This document shows, one piece after another, positions 1 through 10,068 of a stretch of 64,000 nucleotides of DNA. Each line of letters begins with the position of its first letter. Within the stretch, counting starts at the first letter, position 1. Made by a program: the position numbers and the translations under genes. The stretch covers positions 1-64,000 of the forward strand of contig JAEERM010000002.1 of the NCBI GenBank assembly GCA_016285835.1. Reading direction: 5' to 3'. Below the pieces are notes generated by a model. It made no database searches. It was not told the DNA's origin and saw only the letters and a program-made list of their open reading frames with translations. Origin of the DNA: Fibrobacter sp. Lineage in GTDB: Bacteria; Fibrobacterota; Fibrobacteria; Fibrobacterales; Fibrobacteraceae.

Positions 1-1
1 G

Positions 2-67
2 CTCATTTACGGCTCCTTTGACGCCTTGGGCGTCCGTGACGACGGCTCAGAAATACAAACCATGTAA
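2..67 (+). CDS. possible 3' end of an upstream gene (partial)
   Basis: The second reading frame is open from the first bases of the window to a TAA at 65-67, giving about 21 residues that would be the C-terminus of a + strand gene starting outside the window. An imperfect palindrome (ACCATGT-AA-ACATGGT, 61-76) lies over the stop codon. The stretch is too short to show a family, and an open frame this long can occur by chance. The bases from 68 to 228 hold nothing I can recognise. Confidence 0.2.
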   Translation, partial: LIYGSFDALGVRDDGSEIQTM

Positions 68-228
68 ACATGGTTGTGCTTCATTCGCCTTGCACGATTT
101 TCCTGCAAATGGGCTTCTGGTTGCGGGGTTTAATCGGTTCTTGCGAGCACGCAATGCACATTAGTACACCATCAAATATAATTCTGCGTGGTAGCGATGT
201 CAATAGGTTTGCGGAGTATTTTTCGTTT

Positions 229-1989
229 CTACTTTCCCATTATAAAATAGTCGTATTGAATGCTCCGTTCGCGGAGAAGGCTATCTAATACTGGTTTGCC
301 GTATATTTCAAGCAACGTCGGCTTATCGGCATATAGCGATCTTCCAAGCCCGATAGAACGTCCATCCAATTCAAAGCCCATCGACTCCAGCAACGTCGGG
401 AACATATCCAACGAAGAATATGATCTTTCGCGACGATTCTCCCCACCCGCGTCTACAGCCGAATTGATAATGAAGTTCGTCCAATACACGCTATCCGATG
501 GGGCCACCCCCGCCTTATTCGAAAGCATTGGCGTAGCATGGTCCCCCATTACAGAAATCACTGTATTGCTAGACCAAGGCTGTTGTTTGATCCATTCTAC
601 GAACGAAGCGAGCTGCATCGACGCACAACGTAATGCCGCAGGGTAGCGGTTGTCATCTTTCACCTCAAAGTCGATATTCTTCAATGCAATTTTACAGGAA
701 TCATCCAAATAACCAAAAGGCTGATGAGTATCTACAGTCAGCATATAAAAAGCAAAGGGTTTCCCTTGCCTAGCAAGGCTATCGAGTTCCTCCTTAGCGA
801 GCCCATATAGTTTACGATCTTCAAAGCCCCAGAACACATTGTATTTCTCAGGAATCTTCCCCACCGACCTGTAATACTCAATATCGTGAATACCGACATT
901 CCCATGATCCGTCCAGAAAGTTCTCTTCTGCGTAAAATCGCCGCTGGAGCCTTGTGCATAGAGCTGGTTATATCCCTTGTCCGCAAGCACATCCATCAGA
1001 CATTTCGCATAAGGGAGATATGTAGGCAATTTTCCGTGGTGTTCATCAATGCCCATAGGCATGTTCAACGGAATACCGCAAAGTTTTCCTGTGATACCGG
1101 CAATCGTCCACGTGGTTCCAGACACATTCTCTCCCCCTGGTGCGAAATTGAGGGATGACTTTTCTAGGTCCGCAATCTCCGGGGTATGCTTTGAAAAATT
1201 CGTTTCCATCGATTCAAGGAAAATTACAATCAGATTTCTCGTCTCATCGTGCGATTGTATTTGCACCGAATCAGGATGGACATAGTATTCCCGATAAAAC
1301 TTTGAATCTATAGGTTGCTGGAAGAAAGCCCTGAACGGAGCACTTGACACGATTCCAGGAACAACAAGAAAAAGAATACATGCGTATGGGACAAGAACAA
1401 CCAAAGCCATCCGGTTCAAGCCAACCTTGAACCTCCACAGACGAACTTCATAACATACTTGTTTCCGGGATTGTACAAAAAACAATATGACATGAAGAGC
1501 CAAAATAAAGGCAAATGTTCCAGAAGCAGGGACCACAACCTTCTGCACAAGGGACGTCACAACGAAGTTCTCCGCCCCTGCATTCGTTCCCGAGAAAATG
1601 GTAAAAAGAATCGCCTCCACATTGGACAAGGGGAAAATATCAACAGCCCACGGCAAGGCGAAAATAATACACAGACAAACGTACACAAAAACGAATGACA
1701 GAACAAACTGAATCTTGGATGCGTGAGCGGATTCCGAGCGCATCGGCACGGTATGCAAAGAAACGGCAAGTAGGGCAATACAAGAAGAAAAAACTGCTCC
1801 TAGATAGGAAATCAAGAAGGGAACGGGACCGCCCAATAAGCCATAATCAAAGTTATAGAAAAGAAGATACAGGATAACAGGGGCGATCAAAAACGCAATC
1901 AAGCGTTTCTTCAGTGGATTCCTGAAAATCAAAGGGATTGCTGAAGAAAGAACCAGTGCTACAACAAAATGTACCGAATAAGACGTCAT
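229..1989 (-). CDS. LTA synthase/phosphoglycerol-transferase-like membrane sulfatase-family protein
   Basis: A 586-residue membrane enzyme of the alkaline phosphatase/sulfatase superfamily, closest in layout to lipoteichoic acid synthase and OpgB-type phosphoglycerol transferases. About five hydrophobic segments fill roughly the first 210 residues and precede an extracytoplasmic catalytic domain. Visible motifs are NLIVIFLESM near residue 255 (metal-binding Glu), a GTTWT segment near 293 carrying the likely Thr nucleophile, VDTHQPFG near 418 and MGDHATPM near 480 (metal ligands). It probably moves phosphoglycerol or a related phosphoryl group onto an envelope glycan. The substrate cannot be read from sequence. 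A paralogue lies at 18593-20083; both end in a similar YDYF segment. It is divergent from the exporter ATPase gene at 2068. Confidence 0.8.
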   Translation of the reverse strand: MTSYSVHFVVALVLSSAIPLIFRNPLKKRLIAFLIAPVILYLLFYNFDYGLLGGPVPFLISYLGAVFSSCIALLAVSLHTVPMRSESAHASKIQFVLSFVFVYVCLCIIFALPWAVDIFPLSNVEAILFTIFSGTNAGAENFVVTSLVQKVVVPASGTFAFILALHVILFFVQSRKQVCYEVRLWRFKVGLNRMALVVLVPYACILFLVVPGIVSSAPFRAFFQQPIDSKFYREYYVHPDSVQIQSHDETRNLIVIFLESMETNFSKHTPEIADLEKSSLNFAPGGENVSGTTWTIAGITGKLCGIPLNMPMGIDEHHGKLPTYLPYAKCLMDVLADKGYNQLYAQGSSGDFTQKRTFWTDHGNVGIHDIEYYRSVGKIPEKYNVFWGFEDRKLYGLAKEELDSLARQGKPFAFYMLTVDTHQPFGYLDDSCKIALKNIDFEVKDDNRYPAALRCASMQLASFVEWIKQQPWSSNTVISVMGDHATPMLSNKAGVAPSDSVYWTNFIINSAVDAGGENRRERSYSSLDMFPTLLESMGFELDGRSIGLGRSLYADKPTLLEIYGKPVLDSLLRERSIQYDYFIMGK

Positions 1990-2067
1990 CCTGCCATTTA
2001 ATTTAGCATTTTAGCTTTTTTCATGCAGTTCAGTTCACATTTTTTTTATCTATATTATTTTTTTGAT

Positions 2068-3330
2068 ATGTCTATCGCCATCGAATTCGAGAACATCAGC
2101 AAGCAGTACCGCCTGGGGCTAGTGAGCACCGGGACGCTCAGCCACGACCTGAACAGGTTCTGGCAAACCAAAGTGCTGCGCCGCGAGGACCCCTACCTCA
2201 AGGTGGGCGAAGTGAACGACCGCGCGCACAAGGGCGCAAGCGAATACGTGTGGGCACTGAAGGACATCAACTTCAAGGTGGAACAGGGTGACGTCGTGGG
2301 AATCATCGGGCGTAACGGCGCCGGCAAGAGCACACTCCTCAAGCTGCTGAGCCGCGTGACCGCACCCACCACCGGCACCATCCGCGCACGGGGCCGCATC
2401 GCGAGCCTCCTCGAAGTGGGCACCGGATTCCACCCCGAGATGACCGGCCGCGAGAACATCTACATGAACGGCGCCATCATGGGCATGAGCCGCGCCGAGA
2501 TTACCCGCAAACTCGACGAAATCGTGGACTTCAGCGGCTGCGAACGCTACCTGGACACCCCCGTGAAGCGCTACAGCAGCGGCATGACGGTGCGCCTCGG
2601 GTTCGCCATCGCCGCGCACCTGGAACCCGAAATATTGGTGGTGGACGAAGTGCTCGCCGTGGGCGACGCCGAATTCCAGAAGAAGGCCATCGGCAAGATG
2701 CAGGACGTGAGCCGCGGCGAAGGCAGAACCGTGCTGTTCGTGAGCCATAATATGGGCGCGGTGAAGAACCTGTGCAAAACGGGAGTATTGCTTGAAAATG
2801 GAATAATTCGCAACACAGGTCTTGTTGATGATATCGTAAACGAGTATGTATTATCTGGGCATAAAGATAACGAGAAAAAAATTGATTTGCCTCCTGAAGC
2901 AAAGAACAAAATAAAATCCATCAGAATCTGCAACAACCAAGGTCTTGAAACAAATAGTTTCATATCAGGAGAAACTATCCAAATTGAAATAAAATTACAG
3001 AAATGCGATTTTACCGATGAAAGTACAGGACTTGGAATTTATTTGTACAGTCCAAACCAAGAACGAATTGCGGGAGCAACAACCTTTTTTGGACAAATTG
3101 AAAAGAAATCATATGATTTCAAAAATGCAAATCGAACTATAGAACTAACATTGCCACATCTTAACCTAACTGGTGGTCGATACCGATTGGACGCGACTCT
3201 CGTAAAAAAGAATGAATGCCGGTATGATTATCAAGAAGGTATAGCGTTCATAAACATAGCCGATTCAATCCCCAACGTATCTTCGCACCTGGGAGCCCTG
3301 TATTTAGATGGATTTTGGAAGATTAAATAA
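2068..3330 (+). CDS. polysaccharide ABC exporter ATP-binding protein (Wzt-like)
   Basis: A 420-residue ATPase of the Wzm/Wzt class that exports lipid-linked polysaccharide. It has a Walker A GRNGAGKST near residue 80, a YSSGM signature near 168, a Walker B region ending VVDEVLAVGD near 190 and an H-loop SHNMG near 225. A C-terminal beta-rich segment of about 170 residues follows, as in Wzt proteins that read the O-antigen end group. I chose the ATG at 2068 (MSIAIEFENIS); an in-frame ATG at 2023 would add 15 unrelated residues. The permease partner is not in the window. Base composition shifts sharply near 2780-2800, from GC-rich ATPase to AT-rich C-terminal domain, so the gene looks mosaic. 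It overlaps the next gene by one base. Confidence 0.9.
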   Translation: MSIAIEFENISKQYRLGLVSTGTLSHDLNRFWQTKVLRREDPYLKVGEVNDRAHKGASEYVWALKDINFKVEQGDVVGIIGRNGAGKSTLLKLLSRVTAPTTGTIRARGRIASLLEVGTGFHPEMTGRENIYMNGAIMGMSRAEITRKLDEIVDFSGCERYLDTPVKRYSSGMTVRLGFAIAAHLEPEILVVDEVLAVGDAEFQKKAIGKMQDVSRGEGRTVLFVSHNMGAVKNLCKTGVLLENGIIRNTGLVDDIVNEYVLSGHKDNEKKIDLPPEAKNKIKSIRICNNQGLETNSFISGETIQIEIKLQKCDFTDESTGLGIYLYSPNQERIAGATTFFGQIEKKSYDFKNANRTIELTLPHLNLTGGRYRLDATLVKKNECRYDYQEGIAFINIADSIPNVSSHLGALYLDGFWKIK

Positions 3331-4295
3331 TGCAGATTCTCGTCGCTACAAACCATCTACAAAATACAGGAGGAACAGAGTGTTATACGTACGCTCTTGT
3401 TCAGGAACTTTTAAGGCAAGGACATGATGTTGAATACTTCGCTTTTCAATTAGGTGAAATCTCTAAAAAAATCGAATCGCTTGGAGTGAAATTTCGTTCA
3501 CATATTTTTTACGATTTAATTATCGCAAACCATAACAATGTTGTAAATCACCTTTATAAAAGGGGCTTTATCATCCAAACTTGTCATGGTACAAAAATGG
3601 ATTTGGAACAGCCTTCAACCCAAGCCGATGCTCTAGTGTCTATTTCACAAGAAGTTTTTGACTATCTACAATCTAAAGGTTTTTCCAGCACAATCATAAA
3701 AAATGGTATTGATTGCAATCGTTTTCGTCCAAACAAACCAATAAACAATGAACTAAAATATGTACTATCCCTCTGTCAGTCGGACGAAGCGAATACTATT
3801 GTTCACGATGCATGTTCGTTAATTGGAGCTCACTTTGAAAAAGTCAATAAATTTGAGGAAAATTATTGGGAAATAGAAGAAAAAATCAATCAATCTGATC
3901 TTGTGGTAGGAATAGGGCGATCAGCATATGATGCTATGGCATGTGGAAGACCCGTCATATCTTTTGACGTTCGCAGTTATTCGTCAAACTATGGAGATGG
4001 ATATTTAAACGCAAATAATATAAAAGAATCTGTTTGTTTTAATTGCTCAGGACGCTTTGCTCAAACAAAATTCAATGCCGAAAAGCTGGCAAATGAAATG
4101 AAAAAATACGATATCAATGATGGCGTATTTTTTAGAAAATATGCATTGGACAATTTCAATATTGAAACGGCTGTAAAAAAATACATTGCGCTTTATCCTC
4201 AAAATAGAAAATTTATAATAAGAATCAAGAAAATCGTAACTCTCATAATAAGAAATTCCTATTGGTTAATAAAGATTTTATTGAAAATAACTTAA
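3330..4295 (+). CDS. glycosyltransferase, GT4-like
   Basis: A 321-residue protein whose N-terminus (MQILVATNHLQNTGGTE) has the Gly-rich loop of GT-B glycosyltransferases that starts many GT4 enzymes. A second Rossmann-like half carries an IKNGID segment and a DAMACGRPVI segment, the usual place for sugar-nucleotide binding. It is shorter than most GT4 enzymes (about 360-400 residues). Its ATG overlaps the last base of the exporter ATPase stop, so the two are translationally coupled. The job is probably addition of one sugar to the exported polysaccharide; donor and acceptor are unknown. The composition is AT-rich like its downstream neighbours. Confidence 0.75.
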   Translation: MQILVATNHLQNTGGTECYTYALVQELLRQGHDVEYFAFQLGEISKKIESLGVKFRSHIFYDLIIANHNNVVNHLYKRGFIIQTCHGTKMDLEQPSTQADALVSISQEVFDYLQSKGFSSTIIKNGIDCNRFRPNKPINNELKYVLSLCQSDEANTIVHDACSLIGAHFEKVNKFEENYWEIEEKINQSDLVVGIGRSAYDAMACGRPVISFDVRSYSSNYGDGYLNANNIKESVCFNCSGRFAQTKFNAEKLANEMKKYDINDGVFFRKYALDNFNIETAVKKYIALYPQNRKFIIRIKKIVTLIIRNSYWLIKILLKIT

Positions 4296-4307
4296 CTAAA
4301 TTCCTTT

Positions 4308-5240
4308 ATGCCTCTTGTTTCAGTCATTGTTCCCAATTACAACCATGCTCCGTTCCTTCAACGGCGTCTGGATTCTATATTTAACCAAACCTTTCAGGAT
4401 TTTGAGGTCATCATTCTTGATGATTGCAGTACAGACAACAGCAAAGAAATCATTGAGGACTACAGAAGCAGACCCCAAGTTTCCCATATAGTCTACAACA
4501 AAAAAAATAGCGGCTCACCCTTTAAGCAATGGGCAAAAGGATTTGAGCTGGCTCAAGGCGACTATATCTGGATCGCAGAAAGCGACGACTGGGCAGAGCT
4601 AAATTTTTTGAAAATAACGACCGAAATTCTTAAGCGCGAAAAAGTCAACCTTGTCTTTTCAAATTCATATATTGTCACACCATCTAAAATAGAAGTAGAA
4701 AAAAACATACAAAAAGATTCAATATATGATGGCAATTGGCTTTTGCACAACAAAATGTTTCATACGAACTTCATTTTAAACGCGAGTTCTGTTCTTTTCA
4801 AAAAGGACGCGCTCTCCCAGATACCCACAACATACCAAACTTTTGAATCTAGCGGAGATTGGCTTTTTTGGATAGAATTTTGCCTTATTGGGGATGTTTA
4901 TTTTTGTTCAAAAGTTCTCAATTACAACAACAGACACGGTGGAAATACCACGGCTATGTGGGGAAAAAAAGTTTCTTCGGGAATAGCATCCATTGAAAAT
5001 TGTAAAATTTTCCATTATCTAAAAGAAAAGAAAATAGTTTCTTTATATTTTAGACATGTTATCGTTTTGAACAATTTGGACTGGGCAAAGACAAACCGAT
5101 TAAAATTCGATTCTGAAAAAAATTACCTAGCCGTAAAAAAAAGTTGGGAAAAAGAGATTTTTTCAAAAAAATTATCTAAAATCATCTGTTTTATGTGCGT
5201 TCGTATTTACCCCATTTTAAAATTCCTTCATCTTCAGTAA
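4308..5240 (+). CDS. glycosyltransferase family 2
   Basis: A 310-residue GT-A glycosyltransferase. The N-terminal VSVIVPNYN block, the LDDCSTDNS motif near residue 45 and the WIAESDD motif near residue 88 are the nucleotide-sugar and metal-binding elements of GT2. There is no obvious membrane segment, so it should act in the cytoplasm on a lipid-linked acceptor. It lies 12 bases after the preceding glycosyltransferase and before an FkbM methyltransferase, in a co-directional polysaccharide gene run. The sugar transferred cannot be told. Confidence 0.85.
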   Translation: MPLVSVIVPNYNHAPFLQRRLDSIFNQTFQDFEVIILDDCSTDNSKEIIEDYRSRPQVSHIVYNKKNSGSPFKQWAKGFELAQGDYIWIAESDDWAELNFLKITTEILKREKVNLVFSNSYIVTPSKIEVEKNIQKDSIYDGNWLLHNKMFHTNFILNASSVLFKKDALSQIPTTYQTFESSGDWLFWIEFCLIGDVYFCSKVLNYNNRHGGNTTAMWGKKVSSGIASIENCKIFHYLKEKKIVSLYFRHVIVLNNLDWAKTNRLKFDSEKNYLAVKKSWEKEIFSKKLSKIICFMCVRIYPILKFLHLQ

Positions 5241-5275
5241 AAACACTTTTTCTGCATCCAACAAAGGAGTATTTA

Positions 5276-6229
5276 ATGAGTTTTTTTAATTACATCAAGA
5301 CGATCGCAAAAAATTTCAAAAACAATTTCTTCTTACTCGGAAAATACGACATACAAGAAGACATAATTAGCCGTTGCAGGACATCAATCAATCAGGCCCG
5401 AAAGAATATCATCATCAACTATTTTGAAATAAATAGTGATGAAGCAGCGCAATATGCAGAAGAAATTCAATATCTAAAAACACAACGGGATCTTCCAATG
5501 TTTCCATATCCGCAAGCCAAAGAAATGGAGCAAGCAATACAAGCGGATTACGACAGAAAAAAGGGGCTACCCTATGTACTCCATAACGGGAAAAAACTTT
5601 TTTTCCCAAAGCACTGGAGTATTGAGGATGCAAAAAAAGAGTACCGAAACTTCATTGAGCGAGAAAATATCGTAGGAGGAGGGTATACGACAAAAGCACC
5701 TCACCAATACCAATCAAACAAATTTAAAATAGAACCAAGAGACGTTCTGTTAGATATCGGATGCGCCGAGGGCTTGGTCGCACTCGATTCTATTGAAAAA
5801 ATTAAGCAAACCATTTTATACGAATCCGACCCAATATGGGAACTCCCATTAAAAGCAACTTTTGAGCCATACAAAAATAAGGTAAAAATTATTAGTAAAT
5901 GGGTGGGAGACAAAGACTCAAAAACCACAACAACCTTAAGCTCCTCAACTCAAGGTTTGGAAAATGAAACATTCTTTGTAAAAATGGATATCGAAGGTGC
6001 AGAAGAATTAGTTATTAGAGGAAATTCTGATTTTTTCAAAACAAGAAAAATAAAGGTCGCTTGTTGCACATACCACAAAATCGAGCACTTTGAGAATATT
6101 AATTCCATTTTCAAAGATTGGAATTATTTCACCACACCATCCGATGGCTTTGTTTTGTGTTTTATAGACAACACTTTTATGCCACCTTTTTTCAGAAAAG
6201 GCTTAATACGAGCAACAAACATCACATAG
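5276..6229 (+). CDS. FkbM-family methyltransferase
   Basis: A 317-residue SAM-dependent methyltransferase. The SAM-binding motif LLDIGCAEG lies near residue 160 and the FkbM-typical KMDIEGAEE near 235. A region of about 130 residues before the catalytic domain has no recognised family. I chose the ATG at 5276 because AAAGGAG precedes it at good spacing; an open frame reaches back to 5195 but overlaps the previous gene and has no ribosome site. It likely O-methylates a sugar of the surface polysaccharide, perhaps the terminal residue read by the Wzt C-terminal domain. That link is inference. It ends 6 bases from a convergent gene. Confidence 0.85.
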   Translation: MSFFNYIKTIAKNFKNNFFLLGKYDIQEDIISRCRTSINQARKNIIINYFEINSDEAAQYAEEIQYLKTQRDLPMFPYPQAKEMEQAIQADYDRKKGLPYVLHNGKKLFFPKHWSIEDAKKEYRNFIERENIVGGGYTTKAPHQYQSNKFKIEPRDVLLDIGCAEGLVALDSIEKIKQTILYESDPIWELPLKATFEPYKNKVKIISKWVGDKDSKTTTTLSSSTQGLENETFFVKMDIEGAEELVIRGNSDFFKTRKIKVACCTYHKIEHFENINSIFKDWNYFTTPSDGFVLCFIDNTFMPPFFRKGLIRATNIT

Positions 6230-6235
6230 TTCCAG

Positions 6236-7504
6236 TCAATTTTGATTGATCTTACTTTGAATAGCCTGCTCAATCAACGAAACAGTTTTATCCCAAGCAA
6301 ATTTTTCAGCCTGTCGCAAGCCCTTCATTTTTAACATTTCGCGAAACTGTTTGTTTTCATACAGCAACTTATATGCTTCAACATGCTGTTCATCGCTGTC
6401 CCAATCAATCATAACGCCCGCTTCCCCCACAACCTCAGGCAAAGACGAATTGTTGCTTGTAACAACAGGACAGCCACACTGCATAGCTTCTAAAGGAGGA
6501 AGCCCGAACCCCTCATACCGACTTGTGTATACAAACCATTCCGCATGTTGATACAAAATCACTTTTTCTTCATCACTAATATAACCCGTTGGATATACTA
6601 TCGCATCAATCCATTCCTTTTTATAAACTTGCTGATCTTTCAAATTTACAAGTTCATCTTTACTTCCCGCTCCACTAACAATAATAACCAAATCGTCAAC
6701 ATGATTGGTTTCTACGAACGCAAGGAATGTTCTGATTATTCTATTGAAATTTTTTCGAGGCGATACAGAACTCAAACAAAAAACAAATTTTTTTTCTTTG
6801 GGAATCCCGTATTTTTTTAACAGTTCATCGCGAAGATTTTCATTTTTCCCTTCACGAAATTCATCTGCAGCAGCAAGGTGAGCAACAAACGTATTCTTAG
6901 AAGAAATATTCGGATTTATCTTATTAAAGTCTAAAAAACTATTGTGCGAATCACAAATAAAAAAGTCATTCTTTTTTGCACTATAAACTATTTTTTTTAG
7001 TTCCTTAGTCCATGCGGCGCCACAATCCTCAGGAATCAAAAAAGGAATGGCATCATACAACATTGTAAAGCAATGCAAATGTTTTTGTTTTCTTATTTTT
7101 CTTGGCACTGAATATAGAGGCGAGAAATACACCTGTGATTCCAAGACCTTCTTCTGATTAATAGGTTTTATCGCTTTTAAAATTTTTTGCGTAACAACAA
7201 TTCCCAACGCAAAAGGTTTTCTCAAAAACGAGTGTTCAAAAAAACGCCTATGTAGAGCCCACATTTTTTTGTTAATTCCCCACAGCAAATTATCAAAATC
7301 ATTGATGATGGGATCATCAAACACGGCAGAATTGGCAAGAAAATAATCCATGTTAGCAACATCAAAATACAAACAAATGTTAAAACTTGGGTTATTTCGA
7401 AGTCTTTCATAAATGTTTTTTGCAACAAAATAAACACCACTTCTTAAGCAGCTCTTATTATTCCAATTCAGCAAAATTGTTGCATCAAAAATTATGTTTA
7501 TCAT
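6236..7504 (-). CDS. glycosyltransferase family 4, tandem copy 1
   Basis: A 422-residue GT-B glycosyltransferase, last of four tandem paralogues. It has [15 protein letters not shown] near residue 240 and a C-terminal GT4 donor-binding block [18 protein letters not shown], where the Glu of the E-x7-E type motif binds the nucleotide sugar. I set the start at 7504 (MINIIFD) because all three paralogues start with the same MxNxxYD-like block and AAAAGG lies upstream; another ATG 24 bases earlier has no good ribosome site. It converges with the FkbM gene. It probably adds one residue of the polysaccharide repeat. Confidence 0.8.
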   Translation of the reverse strand: MINIIFDATILLNWNNKSCLRSGVYFVAKNIYERLRNNPSFNICLYFDVANMDYFLANSAVFDDPIINDFDNLLWGINKKMWALHRRFFEHSFLRKPFALGIVVTQKILKAIKPINQKKVLESQVYFSPLYSVPRKIRKQKHLHCFTMLYDAIPFLIPEDCGAAWTKELKKIVYSAKKNDFFICDSHNSFLDFNKINPNISSKNTFVAHLAAADEFREGKNENLRDELLKKYGIPKEKKFVFCLSSVSPRKNFNRIIRTFLAFVETNHVDDLVIIVSGAGSKDELVNLKDQQVYKKEWIDAIVYPTGYISDEEKVILYQHAEWFVYTSRYEGFGLPPLEAMQCGCPVVTSNNSSLPEVVGEAGVMIDWDSDEQHVEAYKLLYENKQFREMLKMKGLRQAEKFAWDKTVSLIEQAIQSKINQN

Positions 7505-7532
7505 AGCCAACCTTTTCTTTTTTTGCATATAC

Positions 7533-8801
7533 TTATTTTCTCATAACCATAACCATCTCATCCACGGTCTTTTGCCAAGAGAATGTTTTGGCTTTTTCCA
7601 ACCCTTTTCTCTGGTTTTCTTCACGTAAATCTTTGTCGAAGTAATATTTTTCATATGCTTCTACATGCTGTTCGTCGCTATCCCAGTCAATCATAAGGCC
7701 GGCATCGCCAACGACTTCCGGCAAAGAGGAATTGTTACTTGTAATTACAGGGCAGCCACATTGCATCGCTTCAAGCGGAGGTAGGCCAAACCCTTCATAT
7801 TGGCTGGTAAAAACAAACCATTCTGCATTGCTATATAGTGCAGGGAGATCTTCGTCATCAACGTAACCAGCATATACTATATATTGGTCATAAAGTTCAG
7901 GATTTAAAGCCCCTCTCTTTATCTGCTCTGAAAAATTTTCATATTGACCCCCGCCCATTACCCACACAAGATCTTGAATATTATTTTTCTTGACAAATGT
8001 AATAAAGGTTCTTACAGCACGAATTAAATTTTTTCGAGGTTCCAACGTGCACAAACTGAAGATGTATTTTTTTTCTCGAGGCAATTTATACTTTTCTTTA
8101 ATATCATTCAAAGCCGAAGCTTCTTTAACCGGCCTAAACGTTTCTTCTGCGGCCAAATATGTAACCCAGATTTGATTTGCTTTTAACCGAGGAAAGAAAT
8201 GGCAGAAATCTTTCTTTGTTTCATTGGATATAGCAAAATAGTAATCCGACGGATTGATATTTCGGATAAGATTTGCAAACCAACCTTTTTCTTTCTGCCA
8301 ACTATAACCTGCCAATTTGAAAGGAATCGCGTCATAGAGGATAATAAAACGACGCAGATTTTTCTGCATTCGGAAACACCCTGGTATAGCATCCTGCGGA
8401 GAAAAAAAGACTCCTTTTGCCTGAGAAGAAAAAGCAGCCTTCAATGAAAAAAGTCGATTAACCAGAAAATCTCCAGAAAAAATTATCAACCACAGAATTT
8501 TTCGAATAAAGAAATGCCTTTCCATTTTCCAGGCAAAAGACCTCAACCCTGTCAGTTTTTCAGAAACAAACTGAGTCAATAAATTCTTTTCATAATAAAA
8601 AATTGCGTTGGGAAAGCTTCTCTTTTTCAATTCATTTAACAAAAAACACTTGCTTGGAGAGCTCCACAGGCACACGTTCATGTCAGATCTTTTTAAAAGC
8701 TCTTTCAAAATATTCAACGAGACAAAATAGATGCCCCTTCTGAATGCATTATTACATTCTCCATCAACCAGCTGCGATGCATCATAAACGATATTAAGCA
8801 T
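7533..8801 (-). CDS. glycosyltransferase family 4, tandem copy 2
   Basis: A 422-residue GT4 enzyme paralogous to its neighbours. The N-terminal acceptor-side half is quite different from the other copies, whereas the C-terminal donor side ([19 protein letters not shown] and the following 60 residues) is nearly the same. The ATG at 8801 overlaps the stop of copy 3 by 8 bases, so the array is translated as one unit. The conserved ends and divergent fronts suggest copies that use the same or similar donor sugar on different acceptors. That is an inference from the pattern, not shown by any assay. Confidence 0.8.
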   Translation of the reverse strand: MLNIVYDASQLVDGECNNAFRRGIYFVSLNILKELLKRSDMNVCLWSSPSKCFLLNELKKRSFPNAIFYYEKNLLTQFVSEKLTGLRSFAWKMERHFFIRKILWLIIFSGDFLVNRLFSLKAAFSSQAKGVFFSPQDAIPGCFRMQKNLRRFIILYDAIPFKLAGYSWQKEKGWFANLIRNINPSDYYFAISNETKKDFCHFFPRLKANQIWVTYLAAEETFRPVKEASALNDIKEKYKLPREKKYIFSLCTLEPRKNLIRAVRTFITFVKKNNIQDLVWVMGGGQYENFSEQIKRGALNPELYDQYIVYAGYVDDEDLPALYSNAEWFVFTSQYEGFGLPPLEAMQCGCPVITSNNSSLPEVVGDAGLMIDWDSDEQHVEAYEKYYFDKDLREENQRKGLEKAKTFSWQKTVDEMVMVMRK

Positions 8802-10068
8802 GTCTATTTCGGTCCTTCATCACGCCAATTATTTTATCAACCGTTTTCTTCCACGAGAATATTTTTGCTCTTTCTTGCGCCCTACATCCGTAGTCTTTTC
8901 GCAAATCCTCGTCAAAATATAATTTTTCGTACGCTTTAATATGCTGCTCGTCACTATCCCAGTCTATCATAATTCCAGCATCACCAACAACCTCTGGCAA
9001 AGAGGAATTATTACTTGTAATGACTGGGCAACCACACTGCATGGCCTCTAACGGAGGCAACCCAAAGCCTTCATATTGGCTAGTATATACAAACCACTCT
9101 GCATTACTATAAAGCACTGGCAAGTCTTCATCATCTACATAACCGGCTCGAATAATTACACTCGGATTCCATACTGCGCCCTCTTTTTTTAGAGTTTCAA
9201 TAAACGTAACCCAAGCTGAGCCTCCCATAACCCAAACCAAATCATCAACCTTATTCTTTTCTAAAAAACACAGGAAATTTTTTACGGCACGCAACAAATT
9301 TTTTCTCGGTTCCAATGTACACAAGCTGAACACGTATTTTTTGCCTTGCGGGATGTTGTATTTTTTTTGAATATGTTCTAATTCATTTTTGTTGCTTCTA
9401 TGTATAAATTTTGAATCAGCAGCCAAATAGATTACGGATGAATTGTCGTTCGACACAACGGAAAATAATTTTTTGTAATCATTTCGCGTTGCTCCGGAGT
9501 TACAAAAGAAATAATCGCTATTTAAAGAAGTCCGCATTACATCATTAACAACATTTGTTCTTTGCGGGTAGTATTCAGGAAAAAGAAAAGGAATACAATC
9601 ATGCAGAACAATGTACGGTTTAATAGTAGAACATTTCCTTACTCCATTTGGTATTTTGTACACTGGAGATAAGAACACCTCATAGGGTTCTAACTTTTTA
9701 TTATTCAATCCAACAATTATATTAAACAAAAAATCTAATAGAATTATCCAGACGGAAATTGTTTTTCGAAGCCAGATACGGTCATATATAGATGCATACG
9801 CCTTCTCTAATTTCACATATACTTTTTTCAACATTCCATACTTCGAAAAATCTTGTATAAAATTCACATTTGGGAAAAGTTCTTCTTTTAGCCTCGATCC
9901 ATCTGCATATTTTTCAGGAGCAACATATAGGGAAACGCTCACATCTGCGCATTTTAAAAGTTCATTAAGAATATTAAGCGCAGCAAAAAAAATACCACTA
10001 CGATTATCATTCTTATAAAAATAATTCGTTAAAACCGTCGCATCAAATATCAAATTAATCGGCTTCAT
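8794..10068 (-). CDS. glycosyltransferase family 4, tandem copy 3
   Basis: A 424-residue GT4 paralogue. It carries the [15 protein letters not shown] donor-loop segment near residue 245 and the [19 protein letters not shown] block near 325. It shares VWVMGGSAW with copy 4, so copies 3 and 4 are the closest pair. It overlaps copy 4 by 14 bases and copy 2 by 8 bases. It is cytoplasmic, with one hydrophobic stretch near residue 105 that may touch the membrane. Its substrate is unknown. Confidence 0.8.
   Translation of the reverse strand: MKPINLIFDATVLTNYFYKNDNRSGIFFAALNILNELLKCADVSVSLYVAPEKYADGSRLKEELFPNVNFIQDFSKYGMLKKVYVKLEKAYASIYDRIWLRKTISVWIILLDFLFNIIVGLNNKKLEPYEVFLSPVYKIPNGVRKCSTIKPYIVLHDCIPFLFPEYYPQRTNVVNDVMRTSLNSDYFFCNSGATRNDYKKLFSVVSNDNSSVIYLAADSKFIHRSNKNELEHIQKKYNIPQGKKYVFSLCTLEPRKNLLRAVKNFLCFLEKNKVDDLVWVMGGSAWVTFIETLKKEGAVWNPSVIIRAGYVDDEDLPVLYSNAEWFVYTSQYEGFGLPPLEAMQCGCPVITSNNSSLPEVVGDAGIMIDWDSDEQHIKAYEKLYFDEDLRKDYGCRAQERAKIFSWKKTVDKIIGVMKDRNRHA

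Noticed and set aside
61..76. Palindrome ACCATGT-AA-ACATGGT as a terminator
   Set aside because: The loop is only two bases and no T run follows; it is too short to call.
2119..2748. A 209-codon open frame on the - strand
   Set aside because: It is antisense to the ATPase domain of the exporter gene, where all Walker motifs are on the + strand.
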